Positions 30,942 to 40,272 of a stretch of DNA of 64,000 bases are shown piece by piece. A program made the position numbers and the translations under genes. The stretch is taken from NCBI RefSeq assembly GCF_002727065.1, contig NZ_PDVP01000002.1, positions 62,001-126,000 on the forward strand, written 5' to 3'. A model generated the notes under the pieces. The model was given only the letters and a program-made list of their open reading frames with translations, had not been told where the DNA came from and searched no databases. The DNA is from Zhengella mangrovi (lineage in GTDB: Bacteria > Pseudomonadota > Alphaproteobacteria > Rhizobiales > Rhizobiaceae). Each line of letters opens with the position of its first letter. Within the stretch, counting starts at the first letter, position 1.

Positions 30942-31706
30942 GTGTTCGATCTCGAAGGGAAAACCTGCCTCATCACCGGCGGCGCCGGCAGCATCGGCCT
31001 GGCGAGCGCCGGGGTTCTCGCGGACCATGGCGCCCGGATCGTGCTGGTCGACCGCGACCGCGACGCGCTTGCGAACGCGGCAAGCCAGATGGCGCTGCCG
31101 GAGGACCGCCTGCTGACCGTCGCCGCGGACGTTTCGAGCGAAGAGGACACAAGACGATATGCCCGCGCGGCCGTCGACCGGTTTGGCGCGATCGATGTCC
31201 TGTTCTCCAACGCGGGGAATTTCGGTACCGTGGCGCCGGTCGAGAGCTATCCTACCGAGGTGTTCGACAGCGTGATGGCCGTTCATGTGCGCGGCGCCTT
31301 CCTGGCAGCAAAATACTGCGTGCCGCACATGCAGCGCGGCGGCAGCATCATCATCACGTCGAGCGTGGCCGGATTGCGCGGCGACCCGGGCGTCTATGGC
31401 TACATCACGGCCAAGCACGCGCTGACGGGGCTGATGCGGGTCCTGGCGAAGGAACTGGCGGCGCGGGGCATTCGCGTCAACACCATCAACCCGGGGCCGG
31501 TCTCGAACGATTTCCAGCAGGCGGTCGAGGACGATCTCGGCGCGATCATCGGCCGCGACGCGACGCAATTCTTCAACGAGGCGATCCCGATGGGCCGCCA
31601 TGCGACGTCCGCCGAAATCGCCCGCTCGGTGCTGTATCTCGCGTCGGCTCAAAGCAGCTTCACGACGGGGACCACGCTCTGCGTCGATGGCGGGATGAGC
31701 GTCTGA
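30942..31706 (+). CDS. Short-chain dehydrogenase/reductase (SDR)
   Basis: NAD(P)-dependent oxidoreductase of 254 residues. Cofactor site TGGAGSIGLAS (TGxxxGxG pattern), NAG block in FSNAGNFG, catalytic Ser in ITSSVAG and Y-x3-K in YITAK. GTG 30942 is chosen because GGGAGGGAAG lies just upstream; an earlier ATG at 30888 would add an unusual Gly-rich leader. Substrate unknown. Convergent with the liv operon of the catabolic island, 18 bases between stops. Confidence 0.85.
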   Translation: MFDLEGKTCLITGGAGSIGLASAGVLADHGARIVLVDRDRDALANAASQMALPEDRLLTVAADVSSEEDTRRYARAAVDRFGAIDVLFSNAGNFGTVAPVESYPTEVFDSVMAVHVRGAFLAAKYCVPHMQRGGSIIITSSVAGLRGDPGVYGYITAKHALTGLMRVLAKELAARGIRVNTINPGPVSNDFQQAVEDDLGAIIGRDATQFFNEAIPMGRHATSAEIARSVLYLASAQSSFTTGTTLCVDGGMSV

Positions 31707-31724
31707 GGCCGTCGCGATGCGTTT

Positions 31725-32465
31725 TCAAACGCCCACGTGGGCGCCGTGCCGGGCGGCGTCGATCCCGAAATAGGCACTGTCCAGCAGGTCGGGCTGTTGC
31801 ACAAGTTTCGCGGCACGGCCGGAATAGCGGATCGTGCCGCCGCGCAGGACGACCGCGTGATCGGCGATGGCGAGCGCCATGTCGGTGAACTGCTCGATCA
31901 GCAGGACCCCGACGTTGCGCTCCTTCAGCGTCGTCACGAATTTCATCAGGCGCTTGACGATCAACGGTGCGAGGCCGAGCGACATCTCGTCGATCAGGAG
32001 GTAGGACGGCCGGCTCATCATCGCGTGGCCGAGCGCGAGCATCTGCTGCTGGCCGCCGGACATGGTTCCGGCAAGCTGCGGCTTGCGCTCGGCGAGTTCC
32101 GGGAACAGCGCATAGGTATCCGCCAGCGTCTTCTCCAGTTCGGCCTTTGACAGCAGGGCGCCGGCCGCGCGCAGATTGTCATCGACGGAGAGCCTGGTGA
32201 GGACCCGGTGCCCTTCGGGAACGGCAGCCACCCCTGCCCTGCGGATGGCGCCCGGGCCGGCACCGGTGAAGTCGGCGCCGTTGATGTGAACGCTGCCCGC
32301 GGAGACAGGGAGGATCCCCGCAATGGCCAGCACGAGTTCCGACTTGCCCGCGCCATTGGCGCCCAGGACCGCGGTGATGGCGCCGCGATCGAGCTTCAGG
32401 TCGACGTCGCCCAGGATCCTGCGATTGCCCTCGCGCACTTCCAATGCCTTGACTTCGAGCGTCAT
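31725..32465 (-). CDS. livF: Branched-chain amino acid-type ABC transporter ATP-binding protein LivF
   Basis: 246 residues. Walker A GANGAGKSE, signature MSGGQQQML, Walker B LLIDEMSLGLAP. In Walker B the usual proline after DE is methionine (DEMS), seen in some LivF proteins. Last gene of a GMC oxidoreductase-SBP-livHMGF unit on the minus strand; overlaps livG by ATGA. Together with the binding protein at 35217 it forms a complete importer, probably for the compound degraded by the nearby enzymes (inference from the shared IclR-type site upstream). Confidence 0.9.
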   Translation of the reverse strand: MTLEVKALEVREGNRRILGDVDLKLDRGAITAVLGANGAGKSELVLAIAGILPVSAGSVHINGADFTGAGPGAIRRAGVAAVPEGHRVLTRLSVDDNLRAAGALLSKAELEKTLADTYALFPELAERKPQLAGTMSGGQQQMLALGHAMMSRPSYLLIDEMSLGLAPLIVKRLMKFVTTLKERNVGVLLIEQFTDMALAIADHAVVLRGGTIRYSGRAAKLVQQPDLLDSAYFGIDAARHGAHVGV

Positions 32466-33181
32466 TCGACGACCTCCTCCGTGCCGAGATAGGCTGCCTT
32501 CACCTTCGGGTCCGCCAGCACGGCATGGACCTCGCCAAAGGCGATCCGGCGGCCGAAGTCGAGCACGAGCGTATCGGAACAGATCCTGGAGATCAGTTCG
32601 ACGTCGTGGTCGATCACCAGCGTCTGGGCGCCGGTCTGGTCATGGATGCCGAGGATCAGGTCGCCGAGCCGCTGGGTTTCCTCGATGGAGAGGCCGCCGC
32701 CGGGCTCGTCGAACATGATCAGCTTCGGATTGCCGACCATGCACTTTGCGATATCGGTCAGCCGGCGCTCGAACTTGTTGAGATCCCGCCCGAGGCGCCC
32801 GGCCCGGTCGGCCATGCCGACATACTCGAGCATGCGCTCAACCTCCGCATGGCGCTTCGACGCCGGCTGGCGGGCATGGTCGATCTGGACCAGCACGTTG
32901 TCGAAGACGGAAAGATCGTTGGCGATCTCCTCCTTCTGGAACGACCGCCGCAGGCCCCAGTGCGCGCGCCGGTAGGGCGAAAGCCCGAGCAGGTTCTGGC
33001 CGTCCTTGCGGATTTCCCCGCTCTCAGCGGTGACGAAGCCCGAAATCACGTTCATCAACGTGGTCTTGCCGGCACCGTTGGGACCGATGATGCCGCTGAC
33101 AGGCTGGGCGAAACTTGCCGAAACCCCGGAAAGCGCGACAACGCCTCCGAAGCGGACCGTCACGTTGCCGATCTCAATCAT
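32462..33181 (-). CDS. livG: Branched-chain amino acid-type ABC transporter ATP-binding protein LivG
   Basis: 239 residues. Walker A GPNGAGKTT, Walker B LIMFDEPGGGLS, and a weakly conserved signature region FERRLTDIAKCM, as in several non-amino-acid LivG proteins. Start ATG 33181 (MIEIGNVTV) overlaps the livM end by 8 bases; a longer frame upstream was not used because it lies in livM. Confidence 0.88.
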   Translation of the reverse strand: MIEIGNVTVRFGGVVALSGVSASFAQPVSGIIGPNGAGKTTLMNVISGFVTAESGEIRKDGQNLLGLSPYRRAHWGLRRSFQKEEIANDLSVFDNVLVQIDHARQPASKRHAEVERMLEYVGMADRAGRLGRDLNKFERRLTDIAKCMVGNPKLIMFDEPGGGLSIEETQRLGDLILGIHDQTGAQTLVIDHDVELISRICSDTLVLDFGRRIAFGEVHAVLADPKVKAAYLGTEEVVE

Positions 33182-34181
33182 CGCCCGCCCCCTTCTCCCC
33201 GGCTTCTGCCTTTCGCCGCTTCCCGAAGAGGTCGTGGATCTGGCCGGCAATGCCGTTCGGCGCCGTGATCACCGCGTGGAGAAGGCCGGCACCAAAGATC
33301 ACGTAGGAAATGTCGGCGTCGACGCCCCAATTGTTAAGCAGCGCCGGAAGGACGCGGAAAAGCGTGGCGGCGATGACGACGCCGAGCCAGTAACGGGCGC
33401 CGCCGACGACCGCGAGGGCAAACAGCATCACGCTTTCGCTGGCGCGGAAGGTCGCGTCATCGAGAAGCCCGAGGCTGCCGGCCAGCAGACCGCCGGCCAC
33501 GCCGCCGAGCAGGCCGGAAATCCCGAAGGCCCAGGTCTTGTAGAGGACGATGTTCACGCCGGCGGCCATGGCGGCGGCCTCGGACCGTCGGATCAGCGCC
33601 CAGGCGCGCCCGGGCGCCAGCCGGCGGTGCGCCTCGATGAGCAGGAAGCCGAGGATGACGACGAGCACGGTATAGCGCAGGTAGGCTTCCGGCGTCTGGG
33701 CCAGCCAGGGCCGCGCGAAAGGCGCGGCGGAGCCGGTCTTGACCCCCCAGAAGCCGTCGCCGCCATTGGGAAACTGGAACGTGGCGAAGATGATCTCGAG
33801 GCCGCCGGCGGCCATCAGGGTCACCAGTGCCAGGTAGAGCCCGCGCAGCCGCAGCGCGGGCAGCGCCAGCACCCAGCCGCACATCATGGTGACCAGGCCG
33901 GAGATGACGAGATTGATCTCGAACGGCAGGTGGAAGGCATGGTTGAGCCGCAACATGACCCAGCCTCCCACGCCCATCAGGCCGACCTGGGTCAGGCTGA
34001 CCATGCCGAGGCGCGCATACATGAACGCGACGCCCGCCGCCGCCAGCGCGAAACAGCTCGCCGACGTGAACACGCTGAGCCACAGCTGGCCGGCAACGGC
34101 CGGGATGACGAGAAAGGCAAATGCGGCAAAGGCGAGGCCGGCCCAGCCCGATGGCGTGACATGGAAGAGATTGCGCTGCAT
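33174..34181 (-). CDS. livM: Branched-chain amino acid-type ABC transporter permease LivM
   Basis: 335 residues with about nine or ten membrane segments. The coupling loop is divergent (RRLAPGRAWALIRRSEAAAM), which fits LivM proteins that serve non-standard substrates. Three bases separate it from livH; overlaps livG by 8 bases. Confidence 0.88.
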   Translation of the reverse strand: MQRNLFHVTPSGWAGLAFAAFAFLVIPAVAGQLWLSVFTSASCFALAAAGVAFMYARLGMVSLTQVGLMGVGGWVMLRLNHAFHLPFEINLVISGLVTMMCGWVLALPALRLRGLYLALVTLMAAGGLEIIFATFQFPNGGDGFWGVKTGSAAPFARPWLAQTPEAYLRYTVLVVILGFLLIEAHRRLAPGRAWALIRRSEAAAMAAGVNIVLYKTWAFGISGLLGGVAGGLLAGSLGLLDDATFRASESVMLFALAVVGGARYWLGVVIAATLFRVLPALLNNWGVDADISYVIFGAGLLHAVITAPNGIAGQIHDLFGKRRKAEAGEKGAGDD

Positions 34182-34184
34182 GGC

Positions 34185-35141
34185 CTAGTCCCTCCCGGAA
34201 AAGGTCAGGCGCGTGCCGCGCTGGTACCAGAGGAGAACGAGCGCCGCGATGACGAAGGGCGCGATCGGCCGCACGTTTTTCAGCGTGGGCGAGAGCGTCA
34301 GCATGCTCTCGATCACCCCGATCGACAGGCCGCCAATGAGCACGAGGCCGAGGCTCTCGAGCCGTCCGCAGATCGCGGCCGCGATGGATGGAATGACCAT
34401 GAAGGTGATGACGGTGGGTTCAAGCCGGATGAGGTCGGCGAACATGAGACCGGTAAAGCCGGCAAGCACGCCGGAAATGCCCCACGCAATGGTCTCCGTC
34501 GCCACAACGGGAACGCCGATCAGCGCCGAGAGATCGCGGTCATTGGCCAGCGAGCGCATGTGCAGCCCGACGCGGGTGCGGCCGAGGAACTGGTGAATGC
34601 CGACGACAACGCCGATCGATGCAACGAAGACGATCAGGCGCGTGATCGTGATCCGCATGCCGAGGAAATTGACTGCCATCTTGTCGGTGGGCAGGGCAAT
34701 CGACCGCGGGTCGTCGATCCATATGAAGCTGACCAGACCAAGCAGGATCAGCGCGTAGCCGAGCGTCGCGACGGCCTTGACGACCGGTTCGCGCCACGCC
34801 AGCCGCGGCGCGATCAGCATGCCGTAGGCGAGCGTGGCCAGCAGGGCGACGACGACACAGGCCGTCCAGGCCAGCGGCGGCCAGACGCCCCACTGGGCGA
34901 GCTGCCAGGTGGTCATCGCGCCGGCGGCACCGGCCGCGCCACTGGAGAAATTGAGCACGCCGGAGGCGCGGTAAAGGACGACCATGCCAATGCCGCCGAG
35001 CGCGTAAAGCGAACCGACCGCGAGGCCGGAGGCAAAGAACAGGCCGAGGATCTTCATCGGTTTGCCCCAGCCGAGAAGGCCGATGACGAGCGCCATGAGC
35101 GCGGCATAGAGCAGCCAGTTGAGCAGCCTGGATTTATCCAT
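34185..35141 (-). CDS. livH: Branched-chain amino acid-type ABC transporter permease LivH
   Basis: 318 residues. Family blocks GLAVGSLYALGGIGMVVLYRAS near the N-terminus and the coupling loop RTRVGLHMRSLANDRDLSALIGVP are visible. Start ATG 35141 follows the binding-protein stop by 75 bases, in which a GC-rich hairpin (35178-35203) lies. Confidence 0.9.
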   Translation of the reverse strand: MDKSRLLNWLLYAALMALVIGLLGWGKPMKILGLFFASGLAVGSLYALGGIGMVVLYRASGVLNFSSGAAGAAGAMTTWQLAQWGVWPPLAWTACVVVALLATLAYGMLIAPRLAWREPVVKAVATLGYALILLGLVSFIWIDDPRSIALPTDKMAVNFLGMRITITRLIVFVASIGVVVGIHQFLGRTRVGLHMRSLANDRDLSALIGVPVVATETIAWGISGVLAGFTGLMFADLIRLEPTVITFMVIPSIAAAICGRLESLGLVLIGGLSIGVIESMLTLSPTLKNVRPIAPFVIAALVLLWYQRGTRLTFSGRD

Positions 35142-35177
35142 GTTCCATTGATCCGGCGGAAAGTCTTTCGAGGCGGG

Positions 35178-35203
35178 GGGCGGCCGGAACGCTCCGGCCG
35201 CCC
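35178..35203 (-). terminator. Intergenic hairpin between binding protein and livH
   Basis: Perfect 11-bp stem GGGCGGCCGGA/TCCGGCCGCCC with a 4-base loop, just after the binding-protein stop. No T-run on the minus strand, so probably attenuation or mRNA 3'-end protection, in the same place as the hairpin of the dpp-type operon. Confidence 0.65.
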
Positions 35204-35216
35204 TTCGGACCAGCGG

Positions 35217-36476
35217 TTACTGGACCCCCATTTCCTTTTCGAGAGCGATGATCTTCTCGAAGTAAGGGCTGTCGTACTGGTAGCACTCGCGGACGATCTC
35301 GTAGCCGCCCTTGACGATCTTCACCATGTAGCCGGCGTGGTTCGGCATGTGGAAGTCGGCGTTGCCCACGTAGTAGGGACCGCACATCAGGTCGGACTTC
35401 AGACCCTTGATGTTGCGGATCGCCTCCGACACCTTGGCGCGGTCACCCACGTCGGCGGGATCCATGGCGAGCATGGTCTCGGTGAAGAACTTCGCCGAGA
35501 GATATCCGGCCTGGGCGAAGGTGTCGCGGGGATCTTCCGGGTTGGCGAAGCCGTCCATGACCTTGATCCAGTTCTGCGCATCCGGGCCGTTGACCTGGAA
35601 AGGCGCAAGCTCGGCGTTCACGTAGACGTGGCCGTGCCAGTATTCGCCCACCGCATCGGGGACCGAGAGGTCATAGAGCGGGGTCGGCGCGATCCAGTTG
35701 AACTGGTCGCGCAGGTCCTGTTCCTCGGCGGCCTTCAGGATCGCCAGCGCGAGACCGGCCGGCTGGTTGATCAGGATGGTGTCGGCACCGCTCGAAACGG
35801 CTTCGAGCAGCGCGGAGTTGACATCCGGCGCACCCGGGTTGAGCAGGGCCATGGACCCGGTTCCGCCACGCGATTCCATGAAATCGATGACGGCCTGGCA
35901 GGACCAGATGCCGTTGTTCGGGATGTTCAGGCCGATGCAGGCGATGTTCTTGGCACCGAGTTCTTCCTGCGCGTATTGCGCCGCGCCGACGTTCGAGGGC
36001 AACGGTCCCTGGTTGGTCGACACGATGTTGGATGTCTCGAAGCACTCCGAGATGGCGCAGCCGGCGGCCATGACCATGATGTCGGCCTTGGCATAGGTCG
36101 CCGCGTTGACAGCCATCTCGATGAACGAGCCATTGCCGACGAGGGCAACGGAATCGGTGTCATTCACCAGCTTGGCAGCGGCCTGCGCGGCGAGTTCCGG
36201 GTTCCACTGGTCGTTTTCGACCCGGTAGTCGACCGGACGGCCATGGATGCCGCCATTGGCGTTCACGCATTTGAAATAGGCGGCCGCGGCGTCCGTGGCC
36301 GCGGAAAAATCGCCCGGGGCCGCATTGCCATGGATGCCGCCGACGATGATCGGCTCGCCGGATGCGGCCTGCCCGGTATTGGCGCCGCAGGACGGTTTGT
36401 CCTGGGCCTGCGCCGGGCCCGACAGGGCAAAGGCGCATGCCGCGGCAAAGGCCGCGAGTGCAAGTTTCAGTTTCAT
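35217..36476 (-). CDS. Periplasmic ABC transporter solute-binding protein (Liv/SBP family 6 type)
   Basis: 419 residues with signal peptide MKLKLALAAFAAACAFALS and cleavage near AQAQDKPSCG. The mature start GEPIIVGGIHGNAAPGDFSA is typical of Leu/Ile/Val-BP-like proteins. Start ATG 36476 has GGGGAGGA upstream; an in-frame ATG at 36500 is less likely. It sits between a GMC oxidoreductase and livHMGF, so it is the receptor of that importer. Proteins of this family bind amino acids but also aromatic acids; the local enzymes favour a non-amino-acid ligand (inference). Confidence 0.9.
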   Translation of the reverse strand: MKLKLALAAFAAACAFALSGPAQAQDKPSCGANTGQAASGEPIIVGGIHGNAAPGDFSAATDAAAAYFKCVNANGGIHGRPVDYRVENDQWNPELAAQAAAKLVNDTDSVALVGNGSFIEMAVNAATYAKADIMVMAAGCAISECFETSNIVSTNQGPLPSNVGAAQYAQEELGAKNIACIGLNIPNNGIWSCQAVIDFMESRGGTGSMALLNPGAPDVNSALLEAVSSGADTILINQPAGLALAILKAAEEQDLRDQFNWIAPTPLYDLSVPDAVGEYWHGHVYVNAELAPFQVNGPDAQNWIKVMDGFANPEDPRDTFAQAGYLSAKFFTETMLAMDPADVGDRAKVSEAIRNIKGLKSDLMCGPYYVGNADFHMPNHAGYMVKIVKGGYEIVRECYQYDSPYFEKIIALEKEMGVQ

Positions 36477-36525
36477 GTGGGTCTCCTCCCCTGGGTTCAA
36501 CCTTAGGCTTCCTGCTCCCCGTTGG

Positions 36526-36541
36526 CCGGACCGCGGTCCGG
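36526..36541. repeat. Perfect 16-bp palindrome between GMC gene and binding-protein gene
   Basis: CCGGACCGCGGTCCGG is its own complement with no loop. It lies in the 115-base gap upstream of the binding-protein start. Could be an operator or an extragenic palindrome; no partner copy was seen in the window. Confidence 0.4.
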
Positions 36542-36591
36542 CTGCCGGGTTACCCGAACGGACACCGGCTCCACCGGTGCCGCGCTACCAC

Positions 36592-38214
36592 TCATGAGGC
36601 CATCATTTCCGACCGGCGCTCCTCCATGATCATGTCTGCCGCCTTTTCCGCGATCATGATCGCGGGGGCGTTGGTATTTCCGCTGACGATCGTCGGCATG
36701 ATCGACGCATCGACGACCCTCAGACCTCCCACTCCCCGGACCCGCAATCGCGGATCCGTCACGGCCTGCGCACCGGTGCCCATCGCGCAGGTCCCGACGG
36801 GATGATACACAGTTCGCGCGTGTTTGCGGATATATTCACGCAGGGCCGCGTCATCGGTCACCCCGTCCCCGGGAATCACCTCGCCCAGGCCGTGGCGTGC
36901 GAGCGGCGCCTGGCTGAGAATGTCGCGCGCCAGCTTCACGCCCTTCAAAAGGCGTTCCATGTCGCTATCCTCGCGCAGCAGGCCGAGATCGATGACCGGC
37001 GGCCCGTCGGCGCGCGTGCGGGTCACCGAACCGCGGCTGTCCGGGCGAAGGACGCAGGTGTGGAGCGACATGCCGTGCCCGTATTCGAACATGCGGCCGC
37101 GATGGCTCTTCAGGCCCGGAATGAAGTGAAACTGCAGATCGGGACGGGCTTCGGCCGGCGAGGACCGGACGAAGCCGCCCGCTTCCACCATGTTGGACGA
37201 CAGCATGCCGCGCCTGCCGAAAATCCAGCGCAGTCCGTGCAACGCCAGTTTCGGCACCGCCTGGAGTGACAGTCCGTAGGGTATGGTCGTCGCGGCACGG
37301 CAGATGACCATGCAATCGACGTGATCCTGGAGATTCTGCCCGACACCCGGCAGGTCCGCGATCACCTGCCCCCCGAACCCGGCGATCCTATCGGCCGGCC
37401 CGATGCCGGACTTCATGAGGATGTCGGGCGAACCGAAGGCGCCCGCCGACAGGATCACCTCGCCGGCCCGGACATCCCAGGCCGACCCGTCGCCACGGCG
37501 TCCGGTGACACCCGTGGCGCGGCCGCCGTCGAAGACGACCCTCTCAACCTCGACATCGGTGACGATGTGCAGGTTCGCCCTGGCCCGGACCGGCGCCAGG
37601 AAGGCAGCCGCGGTCGAATGCCGGCGCCCGTCCTTCTGGGTCACCTGGTAGATCCCGACGCCTTCCGGCTCGGCCGCGTTGAAATCCGTGCAATCGCGGA
37701 TCTGGAGCGCGTTGGCAGCGGCCATGAAATCGCGATCGGCGGGGTTGGGGTCGCGGAGATCGGCGACCGAGAGCGGACCGCCGCGGCCGTGGAAGCGCTC
37801 TTCCAGGGCCCGGTTGTCATTGTCTTCGGAGCGCCGGAAATACGGCAGGACGGACTCGTAGTCCCAGCCCGTGCAACCGTTGCGGGCCCAGGCATCGTAA
37901 TCCTCGCGATGACCGCGGATATAGATCATGCCGTTGATCGCCGAGGAGCCGCCGAGGACCTTGCCGCGCGGGATCGATACTTTCCGGTTGTCCAGGTCCG
38001 GTTGCGGCGACGATGCCAACAACCAGTTGTGCCTTGGGTCCTTGGCCAGCCAGATGACACCGAGCGGCATGGACACGAACGGGCTGCGGCCGGTGCCGCC
38101 GGCTTCGACAAGGCAGACGCGCACAGACGGGTCGGCGCTCAGGCGATTTGCCAGCACCGCGCCGGCAGAGCCTGCACCCACGATAACGTAGTCGAACCGA
38201 CGCGATGCTTCCAT
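36592..38214 (-). CDS. GMC-family FAD oxidoreductase (choline dehydrogenase-like alcohol dehydrogenase)
   Basis: Oxidises a primary or secondary alcohol with FAD. 540 residues. ADP-binding motif VIVGAGSAGAVLANRL near the N-terminus, GMC signature 1 in GKVLGGSSAINGMIYIRGH, signature 2 in GEVILSAGAFGSPDILMKSG, and the active-site His in YHPVGTCAMG. No signal peptide. Start ATG 38214 has GGGGAAAGG upstream. First gene of the unit that continues into SBP-livHMGF, divergent from an aldehyde dehydrogenase, with a TTTCAC-N3-type IclR site between. It may produce the aldehyde used by that dehydrogenase. Confidence 0.88.
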   Translation of the reverse strand: MEASRRFDYVIVGAGSAGAVLANRLSADPSVRVCLVEAGGTGRSPFVSMPLGVIWLAKDPRHNWLLASSPQPDLDNRKVSIPRGKVLGGSSAINGMIYIRGHREDYDAWARNGCTGWDYESVLPYFRRSEDNDNRALEERFHGRGGPLSVADLRDPNPADRDFMAAANALQIRDCTDFNAAEPEGVGIYQVTQKDGRRHSTAAAFLAPVRARANLHIVTDVEVERVVFDGGRATGVTGRRGDGSAWDVRAGEVILSAGAFGSPDILMKSGIGPADRIAGFGGQVIADLPGVGQNLQDHVDCMVICRAATTIPYGLSLQAVPKLALHGLRWIFGRRGMLSSNMVEAGGFVRSSPAEARPDLQFHFIPGLKSHRGRMFEYGHGMSLHTCVLRPDSRGSVTRTRADGPPVIDLGLLREDSDMERLLKGVKLARDILSQAPLARHGLGEVIPGDGVTDDAALREYIRKHARTVYHPVGTCAMGTGAQAVTDPRLRVRGVGGLRVVDASIMPTIVSGNTNAPAIMIAEKAADMIMEERRSEMMAS

Positions 38215-38675
38215 GCCTTTCCCCGCCATCCGCAGGGAGAATGGCATCGACGGATGGCCAGCACAGCATGCCCGCCGTCAAAACCAACCGGCGCCGGGCA
38301 ATCCGGCACCTCTCCTCCCGGTTACAAAGGCTGCATCGAAAAAATTATCATGTAAAGTAACTTGCGAAGTGCGCCAGAATGGGTTTCACAGGATGAAACG
38401 CAGTGGCGTGTGCCGTTTGCGCAAAACGGTTCGGCCGTAAGCTGCGCAGGATCGCGTCCACGCCGTCCGGCGCCGGGCGCCGGGGAGGACTTCATGGACG
38501 AAACGGGCATCCACGACCGGTGCGCCGGAAAACCTGGCTTGAATGACGGCCTGCCCTGCCGAAACGCCGGGACGAGACCGGCCTGCCGCCGCGCCCCGCA
38601 TAAGCCTTCGCCGCCATCCGCGCCCCGCCCAAACCGTTGATCCCGCGCCGGGGCCATCCAGCAGGAGTGAACACC
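38215..38675. other. Divergent promoter region between GMC oxidoreductase and aldehyde dehydrogenase
   Basis: 461 bases with no credible gene. Contains an AT-rich patch near 38336-38365 and the IclR-type palindrome at 38384-38398. No further element recognised. Confidence 0.6.
38384..38398. promoter_or_regulatory. Putative IclR operator, site 1
   Basis: TTTCACAGGATGAAA, one mismatch from the palindrome TTTCAC-N3-GTGAAA shared with three other sites in the window. It lies 170 bases before the GMC gene start and 278 bases before the aldehyde dehydrogenase start, so it could serve both directions. Confidence 0.65.
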
Positions 38676-40163
38676 ATGCTTGACCAGAACCGTATCGACG
38701 TCCTTCGCAAGGCTCCCGTCGCACCGCAGGGCCATGTCATCGATGGTGGCAGGATCGAAGCGTCGGACGGCGCAACGATGGATGTCACCTCTCCGCTCGA
38801 CGGGACGGTGCTGACGACGATCGCGCGCGGCACGAAGCAGGATGCCGACGCCGCGATCGCGGCGGCGCGGCGCGCCTTCGATGACGGCCGCTGGTCGGAC
38901 CTGGCGCCGGCGCAGCGCAAGGCGATCCTTCTCGACTGGGCCGCGCTGATCGAGGCCAACGCGCTGGAACTGGCCGTTCTCGGCGTTCGCGACAACGGAA
39001 CCGAAATCGGCATGGCGTTAAAGGCGGAGCCGCTTTCTGCGGCAGCGACCATCCGCTACTACGCCGAAGCCATCGACAAGATCGCCGGCGAGATCGCGCC
39101 GACGCCTCCCGGCACGCTCGGCCTCGTCCACCGGGAACCGGCGGGGGTGGTCGGTGCCATCGTCCCCTGGAACTTTCCGCTGATGATCGGCGCCTGGAAG
39201 ATCGGCCCGGCGCTTGCGGCCGGCTGCACCATGGTCATGAAGCCCGCCGAGCCGGCTTCCCTGGCCTTGCTGCGGCTGGCGGAACTCGGCCTTGAAGCGG
39301 GCCTGCCGGCTGGCGTGCTGAACGTGGTCACCGGCGAAGGCCACGTGGTCGGCGAAGCGATCTCGATGTCGATGGATGTAGACGTGCTGGTTTTCACCGG
39401 CTCGGGTCCGACCGGCCGGCGGCTTCTCGAAGCCTCCGCGCGGTCGAACCTGAAGCGCGTCTACCTGGAACTCGGCGGAAAATCCCCCAACATCGTCTTT
39501 GCCGACGCGCCGGATCTCGACGAAGCAGCAAAAGTCTCGGCGGCCGGCATCTTCCGCAATTCCGGCCAGGTCTGTATCGCCGGGTCCCGCCTGCTCGTCG
39601 AACGGTCGGTCCACGATGCCTTCGTCGAGAAGCTGGCAAAACACGCCCGGGGCATGAAGATCGGCGATCCCCTCGATCCGTCGATCTCGGCGGGCGCGGT
39701 CAATTCGCTGCGCCAGCTTGAGCAGAACCTCGGCTTTGTCGAGGAAGCCCGGGCCAAGGGGCGCACCGTGCATATCGGCGGCAAGCGCATCCTGGAGGAG
39801 ACCGGCGGCTATTTCATGGAACCGACGATCGTCACCGGCGTGGAACCCGACGACCGTATCGCTACCGACGAGGTGTTCGGGCCCGTGCTCGCGGTGATCG
39901 CCTTCGACAGCGAGGACGAAGCCGTCGCGATCGCCAATGGCACGGACTACGGCCTGGCGTCGGCGGTTTGGACCTCCGACCTGTCGCGCGCCCATCGCAT
40001 GGTGCGTCGGATCAGGGCCGGCGTGGTTCACGTCAACACCTATGGCGGCTCCGATCTCACCGTGCCGCTCGGCGGCGTGAAGCAGTCGGGCAACGGGCAT
40101 GACAAGTCGCTGCATGCCTTCGACAAGTATCTCGACCTGAAGACGGCCTGGTTCAAGCTCTAG
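38676..40163 (+). CDS. NAD(P)-dependent aldehyde dehydrogenase
   Basis: 495 residues, normal ALDH length. Cofactor site GSGPTGRRLLEAS, catalytic Glu in ELGGKSPN and catalytic Cys in NSGQVCIAGSR, with the C-terminal PLGGVKQSGNGHDKSLHAFDKY. Closest in look to betaine or gamma-aminobutyraldehyde-type dehydrogenases, but substrate is not certain. ATG 38676 has CAGGAG upstream. Followed after about 110 bases by a ThDP enzyme gene on the same strand. Confidence 0.9.
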   Translation: MLDQNRIDVLRKAPVAPQGHVIDGGRIEASDGATMDVTSPLDGTVLTTIARGTKQDADAAIAAARRAFDDGRWSDLAPAQRKAILLDWAALIEANALELAVLGVRDNGTEIGMALKAEPLSAAATIRYYAEAIDKIAGEIAPTPPGTLGLVHREPAGVVGAIVPWNFPLMIGAWKIGPALAAGCTMVMKPAEPASLALLRLAELGLEAGLPAGVLNVVTGEGHVVGEAISMSMDVDVLVFTGSGPTGRRLLEASARSNLKRVYLELGGKSPNIVFADAPDLDEAAKVSAAGIFRNSGQVCIAGSRLLVERSVHDAFVEKLAKHARGMKIGDPLDPSISAGAVNSLRQLEQNLGFVEEARAKGRTVHIGGKRILEETGGYFMEPTIVTGVEPDDRIATDEVFGPVLAVIAFDSEDEAVAIANGTDYGLASAVWTSDLSRAHRMVRRIRAGVVHVNTYGGSDLTVPLGGVKQSGNGHDKSLHAFDKYLDLKTAWFKL

Positions 40164-40272
40164 GCCGTGGCCGATCATTTCGGGCCTTGCCGCACTGGAC
40201 AAGCCCGCCGGCAGGCCTTTCACTTCACCGCAACGGGAGAAGCGCCGGACCTTGCCGGCCAGGGAGGCCGAC

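Noticed and set aside
31730-31743. Palindrome CGCCCACGTGGGCG next to a short GCGTTT/AAACGC hairpin at convergent gene ends
   Set aside because: Partly inside the livF coding end, short loop and no T-run; not a convincing terminator or operator.
33006-36506. A very long open frame (over 1100 codons) on the plus strand
   Set aside because: It lies antisense to livG-livM-livH and the binding-protein gene, which have full family motifs. Its composition (Asp/Arg/Gly/His-rich, low complexity) is typical of the antisense frame of GC-rich genes.
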